DNA from: Dendrophyllia cribrosa
Lineage: Eukaryota; Cnidaria; Anthozoa; Scleractinia; Dendrophylliidae
Direction of reading: 5' to 3'
DNA: 64,000 nucleotides
Assembly (NCBI GenBank): GCA_024195265.1
Contig: JAJLRJ010000005.1
Location: forward strand, 28,106,473-28,170,472
Position 1 is the first letter of the stretch, and each line of letters starts with the position of its first letter. Shown one piece after another: positions 22,350 through 35,029 of the stretch. The position numbers and the translations under genes are program-made. The notes below the pieces were generated by a model. That model saw only the letters and a program-made list of their open reading frames with translations. It made no database searches and was not told where the DNA came from.

Positions 22350-22908
22350 CTATCAAAACAAGAAACAATGAAGGATAATTTGGACTTCAAGCAAGCAATA
22401 TTTGATAATGTTCTCAGAAAATATATTAGAGCAATCTGACTTTTTTAAGAAGAGGTCGGAGCTCATGCTGACATACTGTGTGTTTATTGGTCTTTCTTTT
22501 TCTCCTAGAGAGAAGATTAATGTAAAAGAGATCAACAAAGAAAAAAACTTAAATCCACAACGTTTTTACAAGGCCACTGAAGTTCATTTCCATCTATCAT
22601 AATAATGCGTGCAGCTGAGGTAAAAAAGTAACGCTATTGAATCTCTCGCAATTAACACGTACGGCTGAATAGAAAAAGAAAACTTATTGTTGATGCTTGG
22701 GAATTATTCATAAGGAATTACTAATTTGTTTTTGCGGCTTGACGCTTTGCACGGACAATAAAAATTCAATAATTTCGTTCCTTCTTCGTCGTTACTCTAG
22801 TGTTTACTTTATTCATTCGTAAAAAAAACTTTAAAATAACCTGTAAAAAAATGCAGTTGGCTAGCTATATGTCTTATGGTGATAGCTACATGCTCAAAGG
22901 GGAGGGGT

Positions 22909-23226
<318 letters not shown>

Positions 23227-23377
23227 AGAACATTTATTGTTAGCACATGGTGTCTTCAGTAGCTGTTCCTCTCAGTCCCTGAGACACATTTTGGCAAAGT
23301 TTGGCGACATAAATAGTCATAAGTAGCCGTATCATGAAAAGCGGGTCAAATTCGACAACAATAGGTATTGTATTCTT

Positions 23378-23411
23378 GATCGTTTTTGCCCATGTACGGG
23401 CAAAAACGATC
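23378..23411. repeat. Short perfect hairpin
   Basis: GATCGTTTTTGCCC, loop ATGTAC, GGGCAAAAACGATC: 14-bp arms without mismatch. Confidence 0.9.
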
Positions 23412-26251
23412 TACGGTGAAACAATGGCTTTTGACATGCGAGGGAAATTCAAACTTTTCGAATTCTTCTCCCAGCAATGTCTCCATGGAGGTTTGGATCT
23501 TCGGTGGGACCGAGCTAAGGAACCATTTCCCTTCTGGGGGAGGGACAGAATTGCAACTGACGCGACAAAACTAACAACGCTGGGGTGGGTGGTGAGCGAC
23601 AGTTTGTCAGCAAGGCATACAGGTTGCTCTAACAACCGCATTGCAATCAGGTCAAGCAATTTTTGAATAAAAATGCGCGTTTTTCACCTTTTTTCGGTGA
23701 AATTAAAAAAAATGAATAAATGAAAAAACAATAAATAAGTTACCAAAAGGGGCTTGGGAACTAATGAAACATTAATGGAGACAATTTGAAGCTTTTTGTT
23801 TATTGTTTTTTTACATTTACTGCCGTCTCGAACTTAACCTGTTCGGGTATCTCTTAAGATCTGCTAAATTTGTTACTACGAAGCTGAACCCTATTAAGCC
23901 CCAAAGTGTCCTCCAATTTTCTTCTATCCAGTCTCTTTTCGATCTGCTCAAGTTAGCCAGCACAGTTTGTTCTTGCGACTCCTTTCTCAAGTCAACCAGC
24001 GCAAAAATGGTAATTAAAAAAATATGTACAGAATATTTTGCCAGCCAGCAGGCCAGCAAGAATTCCGCTAGGAGACAGATAAAGTGAAGAACAGATTCGT
24101 TGGGTGTCCCTGGATTCGGCACATGTGAAGTTCGACGTTTGAACCCCAGGTACTCAACAAAGCTTTGTACGGGAATGCTTCGCCCCAAGGTCCAAACCCT
24201 TACCCTTTCATCATGGCAAAAAATTGGATAACATTTGCCTCTAATTTTTTAATCAAAATTTCGCCTATTTATGAATTACTTTTCGGAAATTCACACTCGG
24301 ATTCCAGTAATTTGGTTATTATTCTATCTGGAAACGTTAAAATATTTTAATGACTCAAAAAAAAAAGTCCTGTCATTTTGACCTTGAAGTAACCAATGTC
24401 ATGCAAAGGCTTGTATGGAGTTCAACCGCGCGGTCATCGCTTTTGGCGGTATAACTCATTTTAATAGGCGTGATGTCAACATACACACTCGGTTTTGAAG
24501 AGACTGGGATCTCGTGAACATTTTGGTGGGAAATATGATTTAGTTGGAACGAAAAAAATCCCGTCATTTTGCTGTTTTTTTTCAGTGCAATATGCTTCGG
24601 CTGAGCCCATTTTGGCTTCTATTGATGACTTGCGCGGACTAGCGCCCAGGCAGTTCGAGCTCAACTGCGCATAGGCAATAGTTCATTTTAGTAACGCGCA
24701 CGCCCGGAGCAAATGTCTCCTTCAGGGACAATTTTTTTCGTATGACTGTTTTTGACAGAAAAGGTACCCTTTCAGGCTTTCAATGAAAATGGTACCCCTG
24801 TTTGATATATTTTGAAAGACACTTTTTATAATACTTTTAAAAGTGGCAGATTTTCCTACCCTGTTTTATACTTCAAATCGTGAAATCCCTACCCTTTCAA
24901 ATACCTCCAGCCTCAAAAAGGTACCCCTTACGGGCAGAGCATCCCCGTATAGCCCATTATAAGGAGTCCCCCCCCCCCGGGGGTTTGAACCGGGCCTTGA
25001 CTACTCTGAACTACTTTCCAACAATTTGTGATTAATTGGCTTAAAATACCAACATTCTTAACAATACAAAATCAATAGTGGATAAAAAAAATGTAATACA
25101 CGCAGTCCCGTTTGACTATATATTCTTTAGAATCTGATTGAGAATAATGACAATAATGGTAGGTTGTGGTTCACTTACACTTTAGGTCAAAACACCGGTT
25201 TTTAAACTGGATATTAAAAACCAGCAAATGCCAAACAAGACGACATTAATCTGCCATAAAATTTTGTGCGCACATTTTTCATTATTCAACCAAAGTTCAC
25301 CTGCCAATCACAATTCGCGATTTCATCAAGCGAATTTTTAAAATGGTGGATGTCGTTAATTGCAGCATACATGTGACCTTCGAGTGAATTTCTTGTGTTA
25401 ATAGCATGAATTTAGTTTGGTGTGTTTCTGTTTCATTACTTTGTTGTTCTGATATCTTTCTGTTTAAAAATAATCTAATGAAATGTGATCTTGAAGTACA
25501 ACTTTTTGCGGGTGCCGCTTTCCTTTGGTTTTGAGTTTATTTCATGGTTTTAACTTGTTCTTTTACGACGCTTTAAAAAAAAGAATATAATTTATATGGG
25601 GAATAATTGTAAAGACTTTACTGCTTCAATCACTTAATACTATTTCGTAAGATGAATTAATTAATGCTGCTACTCTATACTATTCATTTAAATTTTGAAA
25701 ATAATTAGGCAGAGGCAATTTATGTCAATATGGTACAATTATTTGATCTCAATCTCGTTTGTAGCTGGTGCCTTTAAATTTGAGGTATCGTGGTATCCAA
25801 ACATAACAATATCTTAACGGAGAACTCGCATTTAAACTTTCGACGGAAACGTCTTCTGATAAGCAACATCTTTCCTTGAAAATACCTTTGTTTTCGCTAA
25901 TTGAAATATTAAATCCTTTTTTTGCTACCAGAAGACATGACAGCTCTAATGAGAGGCAAAACAGTCGATGGTTCGCTTTAAGATCAAGATGTCAAACTCT
26001 TCAGCTCTATTACTGTCACGGACATACCTTGAGTTTTGAATATGGTAGTAGCTTTTCTGTCTATCGATGAAAACGTGTGGCCATTTAAATGATCAGAGAT
26101 TTTTAGCTGGATTTATCTTGCGCCATCCAATTATGGAATGATATTGGGCTCAGTTCTTTGAGAGAACTCTTGTATTAAAAGATGGCTCAAACTTTCGTGC
26201 ACTCTTAGTTGAAAGTCAATATTAGAACTGGATACATAAGTTTATCAGACG
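23412..26251. other. Repeat-derived DNA, no gene called
   Basis: Open frames at about 23803-24190 on both strands and at 24476-24664 look like fragments of a dispersed repeat. The stretch 24720-24990 has recurring GGTACCC/CCCTTTCA words and a C11 run at 24968-24978. A short repeat (CGCGATTTCATCAAGCGAAT plus TTTTAAAATGGTGGA) at about 25308-25352 recurs at about 27280-27324. Confidence 0.45.
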
Positions 26252-26745
26252 AACAGGTGGGACTTATGGGAAAAATATAGAGAAGAATTTCTAAAATTTG
26301 GATTAATGCGTCTGTCAAAACATAATCACCATGGAAACGTCAATTTCCATGAACAAAAACTTGTCACATCGCCGTAATCGCAGATAAAATTCATGTTAAA
26401 TCACAAAGTCTGAGTAGGATTAAAATCAAGACTACTATGGCAAGTGAAAGCATGAGTTAATCTTGACAAATTTATCGCCATCAAGATTGTTAGATAAACA
26501 GGTGGGCCTTTACAGAAAAAATAAAATATAGAGATCTTGAAGAATGAAACAGAAAATTTTAAATTTTGAATTAATACGTCTGTCACTGAACATAATTACA
26601 ATGGAAACGTTAATTTCCATGAACAAAAGCATGTCACATCGCCGTAATTCGAGATAAATTTCATGCTAAATCACAAATTTTGAATAGATTAAGAATCAAG
26701 ACTAATATTGTAAGTGAAAGCACGAGTTAATTGAGACAAATTGAT
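26252..26745. repeat. Diverged tandem duplication, period about 245 bp
   Basis: AACAGGTGGG starts at 26252 and 26497. Both units carry ATGGAAACGT, TTAATTTCCATGAACAAAA, GTCACATCGCCGTAAT and AAGTGAAAGCA in the same order. Confidence 0.85.
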
Positions 26746-27494
26746 AGACGATAGACGTTACAATGTAAACGATTTAATGTTAGCTGCAGTTTTTCTCTTT
26801 TCCAATTCAATGACGTTGTTATGATTTTTTTTTTGTGTACATAAAAATAACATAAAGCCGGGTGTTTTAAGCATTTTACAGGTCGTCTGGATATTCACTT
26901 TCTATCTTTTGGTTATGCGAACTTTTATATATAAACTGCACTGGTAGCACAATCTACTGATTTATAATTACCTATGAAGTTTCCAGTGACTTCAGTCCAA
27001 TCTTGCTTCCTACTTGCTTCCTACTACATGTATATTACAACTGTCCCCGAACACCTGAAATCGTATTTAACCAACGAAATACACATGAGGCGATATTTAT
27101 ACATTCGTCACGGCGCCTGGCGATAACAGACAGTTCATGTACGCGCTACTGCAATGGCAATTTTCGCCAGCCATTCTCATAGCCGCGACATGCATAAAAA
27201 TAGCAATCCTGGCGTCAATCGCCAAGAGTAACCGTTCGTGTGATTGAAATCAGGAATCGACAACGCGTATTCAACCAATCACAATTCGCGATTTCATCAA
27301 GCGAATTTTTAAAATGGTGGACGTAAATGTGTTGGACTGATGATAATGATCTCCTGAATAAGCATCGCTTACGGTTTTGGCCATACCGATTGAAGAAACG
27401 TACACATTGATTTTCAATCCGTTTAGAGAGGGAGAAAGTCCATTGAAGCATTGTCAAGTAAGTGTGTCGACAGCTTTAAGATACACGATATTAC

Positions 27495-27566
27495 TTTGGA
27501 TGTGATTATAGGAACAAGTGTAAAGTATTGAGTTTCAAAAGGTCCTGGCATGCTATTGCAGTAACT
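27495..27566 (-). CDS. Candidate small coding exon
   Basis: Minus strand: acceptor TTTGTTTTGCAG, 24 open codons (SYCNSMPGPFETQYFTLVPI then ITSK), donor TCCAAA-GTAATA. Phase 0 on both sides, compatible with 28274-28398 upstream and with 22345 downstream. Weak on its own; kept because of the phase chain. Confidence 0.25.
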
Positions 27567-27819
27567 CTGCAAAACAAATGCTTTAAGGTTTGTTAAATGG
27601 TTTTCACTAGCGACATAAATCAATCTTATGCTCATGTCAATGTTTGTTTTCACAGTGACGCAAGTTCGTATATAGACTTGCCACAAGTCGAAAACGAAAA
27701 AAAGAAAACGGACTTTGAGAAAGTCTAGTTCGTATACTTCCGCTTATGCTTATGCTTATGTCGCTAGTGAAATCCAGGTTTTGCCGCAATAATATTGACC
27801 CTCATCTTTTAATCATCGT

Positions 27820-28165
27820 AAGGCCCGGCGCGTTTACACGGGCGATTTTTTTGTACAATTTTTGTCGCACTTGTCAATGCAATTTTTGTTGCGGGCAAGT
27901 TGCATCTTCAAATCGCATGTGTAAACGGGCGGCGATTTCAGTGCGATTTGGGCGCGATTTGTCGCGCGATGTCGCGGAGGTTTCGAACATGTTCGAAACC
28001 TGATGCAACTTGGCGGCGATTTTTGGTAAATCACAGGAAATCAAAGCAATTATGTCGCACCCGAATCGCACAGGAAATCGCCGCTAGTTTACACTTGCGA
28101 TAAAAGTTGCATTGGAGAGCGCGACAAAAATCGCATCAAAAATCGCATGTGTAAATGGGCCTTTA
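27820..28165. mobile_element. GCGATTTTTGTCGC-rich inverted-repeat element
   Basis: The ends TAAGGCCCG-GCGTTTACACGG and CATGTGTAAATGGGCCTTTA are inverted. The interior repeats GCGATTT/AAATCGC words in both orientations and has a perfect 24-bp palindrome (AGGTTTCGAACATGTTCGAA then ACCT) at about 27978. Short ORFs on both strands are by-products. Confidence 0.8.
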
Positions 28166-28273
28166 TAGCCTTCAGACCTTTGACCTCTTTATCGGCTGCC
28201 ACATAATAATATATAAAGAGAAAAACACAAAAACAAGAAGCAATGAAGTCCCAATATATACCTGAAGACTTAC

Positions 28274-28398
28274 AACCACTAATAATTTGACGCGCGTGTA
28301 GACAACGTGGTGATTTATCTTGAAAGGCGTGAACACTGAGACATGGACAGTTCCATTTTTCGTGACTTCAAATGGGACGTTGTGTAACGAAGAAATAT
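28274..28398 (-). CDS. Candidate coding exon, unrecognised extracellular sequence
   Basis: Minus strand: acceptor TTTGACAACAG, then ISSLHNVPFEVTKNGTVHVS and VFTPFKINHHVVYTRVKLLV, with donor GTT-GTAAGT. 41 open codons, one NGT glycosylation site and strand-like alternation. Phase 1 in, 0 out, matching 29212-29318 upstream and 27495-27566 downstream. Family unknown. Confidence 0.4.
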
Positions 28399-28690
28399 CT
28401 GTTGTCAAAGCGAGTCCTTATTCATGACGTCCAAATACAGGCCTAAGGGATGGAACAGAAGTAGAAAGGATCTCCGAGAGATCCTTTCGGAAATTCCTCG
28501 CTTGAATTTTAATTTTTAACATAATAAGAAAAATTCTTTAAATATTGAATCCAACATTATTTTATAGCCTACGAGCAAGTTGGGTAACATGCGTTGGTTT
28601 CTGATGAGTTGGTTTCGCATGTTTTCCCATGCCAGAAACATTTGCGCAACAAGCCCGGACAACGGTGGCAAGAACCATCCCCGGGACTCC

Positions 28691-28727
28691 GGGAGGGGGT
28701 GGGGGGGGGGGGGGTAGGTGGGGGGTT
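28691..28727. repeat. G-rich run
   Basis: G tracts of 3, 5, 14 and 6 separated by single or few bases (G14 at 28701-28714). Quadruplex-prone. A similar C/G tract lies at 29144-29178. Confidence 0.85.
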
Positions 28728-28741
28728 ACTCCCATATATGA

Positions 28742-28778
<37 letters not shown>

Positions 28779-29211
28779 AGTCTGGGATATGGTATAGTAA
28801 TCAGAGATTTTTGGTCTAGAATAGGGTATCATTTTCCGCGAAACTGGTCAGTTGCAAGAAGAATTTAGTTTAGACAAGGTTTACTGGCAAATGGCATTTA
28901 AAAATTGGTAAGACGGGCAGTACGGCATTTTTACTGACACCCCGGCCTGTTAACTAATAACCACGATAGTGAACGAGTTTCTGGAAAATAGCGAGTCTGG
29001 ACTCTGGAATAGGTCTAGGATAGGGTAGGGTTTTTCAGTGTTTAGTCTAGAATAGTGTTGCAAAATGCAGCTAACATGGTCTAGTATAGGTTAAAGGGTC
29101 TCAGAGTCCCAGCGGCCAACCCCCACCCAAAAATTTGCAGGTACCCCCCCCGCCCCCCCGGGGGCTCGGGGGGGGGGGAACCATCAAACGACAATAATCC
29201 TGTTATCTTAC

Positions 29212-29318
29212 GCCGTACTGAGACTAAAAATAGGTACACGAGCTGGAAGTATGGTAAACTCCGTGTGATGTTTGCCGATATTTTCTCGGTTGTGGTTGTG
29301 TTGTATTGAAAAGTAGTA
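29212..29318 (-). CDS. Candidate coding exon
   Basis: Minus strand: long pyrimidine tract and CTCATTACAG acceptor, 107 bp, donor CGGC-GTAAGA. Two frames are open. The one whose phase (2 in, 1 out) fits the next exon reads TTFQYNTTTTEKISANITRS and then LPYFQLVYLFLVSVRR, with NTT and NIT sites. The other reads ...HHTEFTILPARVPIFSLST. The correct frame is not decided. Confidence 0.3.
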
Positions 29319-29766
29319 CTGTAATGAGGAAGAAACATTAAAGAGGAAGCCAAAACCCTTAGCTCCACGATTCCATTGTCAAGAATACAACGAAATAAAA
29401 ATAGTAAAACAACAATTCAAGCAAATATGTTGTTTCATGAAAACGTTACATAACCAGTTATGTTTTTATCTACCAATTTTCTCCAGTATATGTTATATTT
29501 ATAAACGTTAGATTTTTTCTAGAATTTTCCATTCTTTAAATTAAAATCGATCAGTCAAGCTCACAAGGTAAACCTAACTACTACATATACTAGGATTACA
29601 AGAGCACATAACAGTCTTTGATAACGGCAAGACGTATTGGCATGTAAAATAAATTAATGTTCCGTTTTTAATTTTGAATTCTCAGATGAGGCTCGGTAGA
29701 AATAACATAACTGCACTTCCATTGACGGCAAAGTTTAACCTTAAAATAAAAAAATTCGTTACTTAC

Positions 29767-29870
29767 TGTCAGTGGTTTTAAATTTGATGGAAACTTCGCC
29801 TGGTAATTCAGATCCGAAATTCACAGCAGCTCTCCTAGGACGATCTGTTTTGTTTTCGACATGCATTTTG
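29767..29870 (-). CDS. Candidate coding exon, possible LamG-like strand
   Basis: Minus strand: acceptor TTATCTTGAG, then KMHVENKTDRPRRAAVNFGS and ELPGEVSIKFKTTD, ending at a strong donor GACA-GTAAGT. The I-x-F-K-T-T run is reminiscent of laminin-G domains but too short to claim. Phase 2 in, 1 out. This does not match 29212-29318, so a further exon or a different gene is implied. Confidence 0.3.
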
Positions 29871-30884
29871 CTCAAGATAATCAATGTAATTATTCTTATT
29901 AGTCATTCTCATTTGTTTTGTTTTGTTTTGTTTAGAGCCATACGTGTGTTTTTTTAATAGGTGTTAACAACTTTCTTGGAACCAAATTTGTAATTTTAGA
30001 AAACAATTGAATCGTTCATTAACACTTCCTTTCTACACATTCATATTTTTCTGATAGAATGAGGAGAAAACAAAAATTCTTATCATTGCGTGTTAATTAC
30101 TTAATAATCTGAATCTACATTTATTTACCCTAGCTTACAGGTTGTTTCAAAAGGAAGACTGTGTTCAGTTAAAATGAAAGTCTTAATTTTCTTTTCCGTA
30201 ACCTTTTGATCTTATGCTCCAATTTATTTCTTCCGTTCTTGAAATAGCTCGTACTTTACCATTGTCCATTTTCACATTTCATAAATTAGAAAGAAAATGA
30301 ATTATTTGGTAATTGCATTTGAAAAATAATTCAATTGTTTAATGTTAGATGTAAAAAATAATACCTTTCCGTGGAAAAACAACATAAAGAAAAATTTACA
30401 CAAAAAATAACTGGACTGAGAATCAGTATGTAATGTTGTTTATGTTTCCTAGAAAAACTACAGAGGGGGCATTCAAAGAAAAACTGGTGAACAATACTTC
30501 TATTCTTTCAAGTACATGTGATTATCCAACCGGAAATATTAGTCATATAGCAATGGGATTACCTCCTCTAGTAAGCGATTTTATTATACGACATAGCATT
30601 TTAGAGTGTAAATACGCGACGAAAGGAGTACCAAAAATCACACGCTTACACTCTTCGGACGGCGCGCTCGAGAAAACACTTTATAAAATTAGATTTGGGA
30701 GAAGATGACAGCAAAAAGTTGTGTAATACGGCTGGTAATTTTTTTCTCGTCAGTTTTTATTTTTAATTTTTCTTTCTAGAAGGCTCGAAAAAAATAAAAA
30801 GATACCGCCATTGATAATGGTACCACTATGAGCTTGGGATACCTGTGGTTATCCGCGAGAAGTCTGAGACGAGTTTGTGCAAAC
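29871..30884. other. Intergenic region upstream of BRCA2
   Basis: Includes a (TTTTG)n run at about 29911-29935 and AT-rich sequence. A plus-strand frame of 91 codons (30433-30708) is not recognised. Any divergent minus-strand promoter would be here. Confidence 0.4.
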
Positions 30885-30908
30885 TGGCGGGAAGCTCAAG
30901 ATGGCGGC
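30885..30908 (+). promoter_or_regulatory. E2F-like and YY1-like motifs at the BRCA2 start
   Basis: TGGCGGGAAG (30885-30894) matches the E2F core, and CAAGATGGCGGC (30897-30908) matches the extended YY1 motif, which in metazoan promoters often lies just downstream of the transcription start. They precede the BRCA2 start codon at 30922 by 14-37 bp. The ATG inside the YY1 motif opens a five-codon upstream ORF (30901-30918) that stops 3 bp before the main ATG. Binding is inferred from motif match only. Confidence 0.6.
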
Positions 30909-30921
30909 TGCTGGTTGAAGA

Positions 30922-31060
30922 ATGGAACCATTCATTCAGCTAAATTATGGCGAGCAGTGTCCCAAACAATCTCTACAACTGCCACAAATATCATTCATCA
31001 ACAAAAGCAATGTTCCTAAACGCTTTTGGCTAGATTTGCTGGAGACGAAATGCCCAGAAG
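30922..31060 (+). CDS. BRCA2: BRCA2 exon 1 (first coding), PALB2-binding motif
   Basis: BRCA2 loads RAD51 on single-stranded DNA during homologous recombination and is brought to breaks by PALB2. This exon starts at ATG 30922 and ends KRFWLDLLETKCPE, followed by donor AG-GTTTGT. RFWLDLLE corresponds to the human LNWFEELSS helix that binds PALB2, with Trp and the last Leu kept and Phe replaced by Leu. The start is chosen because it follows the E2F/YY1-like region and gives an N-terminus of about human length. Ends in phase 1, matching the next exon. Confidence 0.8.
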
Positions 31061-31957
31061 GTTTGTGTAAATTTTGTGTGTTGTGCGTTCAAGCAAGTTC
31101 ATTCATCCGAATCAATAGTCATAGACAAACAATTTGAAACGATTTTGCTGTGCTGCATGTAATGAGTATTTTTTTTGCATGGTTGATAGTCTTATCATAT
31201 TATTTAGTACCACAACATCGTGAGGTTGAGACTCTCCAAAAGCTGGAGGCGCCGTTATTATAATTAAGAGCCCCAACCATGTTGACATTTTCAGCTTTCG
31301 GAGAGCAAAGAAGAGTTTCAGCAAGGTCGAATTAGTAATATAAGCTTACACAGTAAGGTTATTGTAATCGCATTTGCGTAGTTTGGAAATTGTAGCTGAG
31401 TATGAACTATGAACTTCCTTTCTAGGGGTGGGTTCCACGGTGTAGTACATGTTTATTGTATCAGTTGCAGACAATTCAGCATTCTGTTGTACATGTATAC
31501 TGATGACAAACATGAAATCTCTTGTTACATGTAAGCCTATATAAGTCTTATATTGAGCTTTGCAGACATGAACGTGGCTTCACATTACCTCTTGTTGTTT
31601 TGTTAAGGAAATACAACTTATTGGGTTTGGGAGGACCTGAATGTTCTTGTTTTCAGTACATGTAGACACTTGTCTGGTGTTCAGACATTTTTCTTTAGTT
31701 ATTCCAACTTTCTCTCATGTTTGCAGTATTTGTGCTTGATGTAATATACACTGTATCAAACACAAGGAAGATATTTAAACACTGAGAAGTTTTTTTTAAC
31801 TGGCTTCAAGATGTTTGGATATCTGATTAAACACCCTTTTGTGTTTCATCAGATTATTCCCAGATGGTGATCACTTAATAGAAGTTTGACTGTAACTTCA
31901 TGTTCTGCATCAAATTTGTTGGATGATAATTTTCTTAGCATATTTTCAACTTCACAG

Positions 31958-32206
31958 GGCTTGGTGAAGTCAGTGAGAGTTTAGTGAATGATCAGAGTCT
32001 CACACCAGCAGATTTTCATGATGAACAGCATGCGTCACCAAGGGTCTCAAGTTCACAAGAAAATAATGATAATTGTTGTACAAGCCCCAAGCCAGTGGAA
32101 TGTAACAAGTTCAAGACACCTCTGACATCAAGATATGGGCACAAGGTTTCTATAACTCCATCTTTGTTCTCTCAAGATGAATCATTTAACCTTACCCCAG
32201 TATCAA
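31958..32206 (+). CDS. BRCA2: BRCA2 exon 2 (FKTP box)
   Basis: Acceptor AACTTCACAG, donor ATCAA-GTGAGT. It encodes NKFKTPLTSRYGHKVSITPS and LFSQD, which align with human NLFKTP...STPIIF near residues 60-85. Phase 1 in and out. Confidence 0.85.
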
Positions 32207-32994
32207 GTGAGTGCCTTACATTAATCTTTTTTTTACAAAGTATGCTGTAGTGAAAATCAGTGCACATCTTAACCCAGCATTTCACCCTTTCACTTCCAGA
32301 GCCAAACTGTAATTTGTAGAAATTTAATGTCAGCCCTGTCAGAATGTTTTGTAGTGATAGGCAGGGTAATGAAGTAATGAAGTAGTAGACAGTTACTGTA
32401 GGGCTAGAAATGTATTTTGTCATTAGTCATGATTTGTGAACTCCAGTGTGATGTAGACGGTATATAATTGACTGTACATGTAGGTGGCAAAATTGCCGGG
32501 TTGCCGGCAGATTTTGACAGGGCTGAATGTGGTTCCAACCTTAGAAGTACATGTACTTTCCTGTGATACTGTTTGTTTTTCACTTTTTTTTTGTATCTAT
32601 TGTGCCATTGTATTGCATGTAAATGGCAATCGATTTCAATCAGGTTGTACCCAGACAGCTGAGCAGTGTTGCGATACACTAAATGATAGACATTGTCAAA
32701 AAAACTAATCATGACACATTTTTGTATGTTTAGCCTCAGCTGCTGTACATGTAAATGATTGTATTTTCATCAAGTTCTGATTGGTTCATTGAATTATATA
32801 CATGTAACCTACATGCACTCCTCGGCACTGCGGTCATTGTCGATAGTGACGCACATTGCCTCTTAGTTAGCATGTCTCCCAATAGTGAAATTAATGCTTT
32901 CAGCTATTGAAGAAACGGCATTGCTTTGTGCAACAGAACCTTAACACTTGCACTGTTGACAGCATTCAAAACCAAATTCATCAAAAGTAACCAA

Positions 32995-33445
32995 ATTTCA
33001 TTATTTTCATGAAATCAAATTTAAACAGCACTACAGAAAAGTACTGCTGAAGAGCGTTCATTTACATGGTAACACTGTAGGATTTCATTTACAGATTCAA
33101 AAGTTAGAACCGCTTTGTACAGCATAATAAACAGTACCACAGGAGAGTACCGCTGAAGAGCTTTCATTTGATTGGTCACATTGTTGGATTTCATCCACAG
33201 ATTCAAAACTTAGAACTGCCTTGTACAGCATAATAAACAGTACAACAGGAGAGTAACTTCTCAAGAGCTTTAATTTGAATGCATGGCCACACTGTAGGAT
33301 TTCATCTACAAACTAAAAAGTAAGAACCACCTTGTACAGCATAATAAACAACACCACAGGAAAGTACTGCTCAAGAGCTTTCATTTGAATGGTCACATTC
33401 AGCTGTAGAATTTCATCCACAGATTCAAAAGTTAGAACCTCATTA
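32995..33445. repeat. 106-bp minisatellite array, intron 2 of BRCA2
   Basis: About four diverged units containing AGGATTTCATCCACAGATTC, AAAGTTAGAACC, TGTACAGCATAATAAACAGT and ACCACAGGAAAGTACTGCTC. The same unit forms an array at about 38925-39700 and an inverted remnant at about 48440-48650. Confidence 0.9.
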
Positions 33446-33517
33446 CACGACTTTAAGTTTGATTCCTGCAATCAATGGGTTAAATGAAGATCTTATTTTT
33501 TGTTATTTTTTTTAAAG

Positions 33518-33702
33518 GCTTAAAGTGTAGTGTAAGAAACAAGTCAGAGCCTACCTGTTATGAAGACACCAAGTCTGTTCATGAAAGCCCTTCAGGTACT
33601 CTGCAGGTCCTTTGTACTCCTGCTGCTCTCTCCAGGCACAGAAGTGGTGGTGGTTGGTCTAAAAGGCAAACTAAGACCCCTGACTTGTTAGCAGAAATAA
33701 TG
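33518..33702 (+). CDS. BRCA2: BRCA2 exon 3
   Basis: Acceptor TTTTTTAAAG, donor ATAATG-GTGAGA. It encodes ...SGTLQVLCTPAALSRHR and KTPDLLAEIM, corresponding to human [20 protein letters not shown] in order and spacing. Phase 1 in, 0 out. Confidence 0.75.
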
Positions 33703-34601
33703 GTGAGATAATTTGTATATTTTTGCTTAAACACTTTAAATCAACTGAAGTGTCTAGTAGTTTGTGCATTGAACTTTTGATCTTAAGACTGATGGTTTAA
33801 CCCATTGACTCCTGAAACCCCCCATGAAGGGGCCACAGAATAAGAATAAATGGAATAAGAATGAAATAGAACGGGGAGTAAAACAAAGATAAAGAAAAGT
33901 CAAGCTTATTAAGCTTTTTCTCAAAAATTTTGCTTTGTGCACATGCCTGAAACCAAAAGTCGATTTTAACCCAGAAAGGAAAGGTAGTTTTTCATGTTGC
34001 AAATAACGTTTTGGACAGTTTGCATGCTTGTCTCCACAGCAGTCAGAAAATGGCATTAGTGGCTTCAAATGCAATTGGTTAACCCTGCTCTGAAATCACA
34101 GGCAAATATACAGTGTACCATTGCAAGGCTTGAAAAAAGTCCCATCTTGTCGTCCAAGACAAGTAATTTTTCCTATGGGGCAAGTCACTTTTCTACTTAT
34201 ACTTGCCCGATGGGCAAGGCCCATTATGCCAACTATCCGCTGACTAAATAATCATTTTAAAACTAAAAAAGTGTACTTTGGCAAGTGCGTAAATGCCCGG
34301 GCAAGCAATAAAATTATTTGAAAATTGCTTGTTGAAAGGGCAAGCTGGAACCAAAGTACATTGGCATCTTAAATGGTCGAGACACTCATGAAAACCTTAT
34401 AAATATAAATAATACATGTGTACATAAAATAATAAATAAATGAATAGTAATTCAGTGGAATTCCACACAGTGGCTATTACTTCCACTGTTTCCATAACAA
34501 ACTGGAATTTTGTGTTTTTTTTTTGTGGTACATGTACATTGTACTTATTGAAAAACCCTCTTAGCATGGATGAGAACCAACAACAAACTCAACCCACATA
34601 C

Positions 34602-35018
34602 ATACCGTATTTCCTCGAATAATAGCCGTCCTTCGATTAATTGCTCTCCATGAATAATCGCCCCCCTTTGGTGGAAATATTTTACTGTAAATAATCGCTT
34701 CCCTTGATTAATCGCTCCTCATCTCCTCACATCCTCCGAATCAAGTTAAAAATTCACTTCTTTTATAGGAAACAATCGTTACAATTACAGAAAAGTTACA
34801 AAAGCACAGTTTTCATAATGTTTTTATATAGTGACGTTCGTGTATTTGACTCTTTTTTCTATTTCTTGGAGCTCTCTAATTAGCACGTTAGCTCTTACAG
34901 CGAGTAATAGTTGAAATAATCGCCCCTCTCGATTAATCACCTTCCCTTGAACAATTGCCCCCTTTTGGAGTGAAAAAAATATAATCGCCTCTGGCTATTA
35001 TTTGAGAAAATACGGTAT
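34602..35018. mobile_element. MITE with ATACCGTATTT ends
   Basis: The ends ATACCGTATTTCCTCGAATA and its complement TATTTGAGAAAATACGGTAT enclose repeated AATAATCGC/GATTAATCGC words. No ORF. In BRCA2 intron 3. Confidence 0.9.
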
Positions 35019-35029
35019 GTATGGAATTC

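Noticed and set aside
23817..24188. 123-codon minus-strand frame with hydrophobic stretches
   Set aside because: The opposite strand also carries long frames, and the region looks like a fragment of a dispersed repeat. No splice or start context.
24960..25000. GGGTTTGAACC/GGTTCAAA boxes suggesting tRNA B boxes
   Set aside because: No A box at the right distance and no cloverleaf could be folded. The motif also occurs at repeat borders here.
30433..30708. 91-codon plus-strand frame upstream of BRCA2
   Set aside because: Not recognised, no Kozak-like context. Its phase and position do not connect to BRCA2 exon 1.
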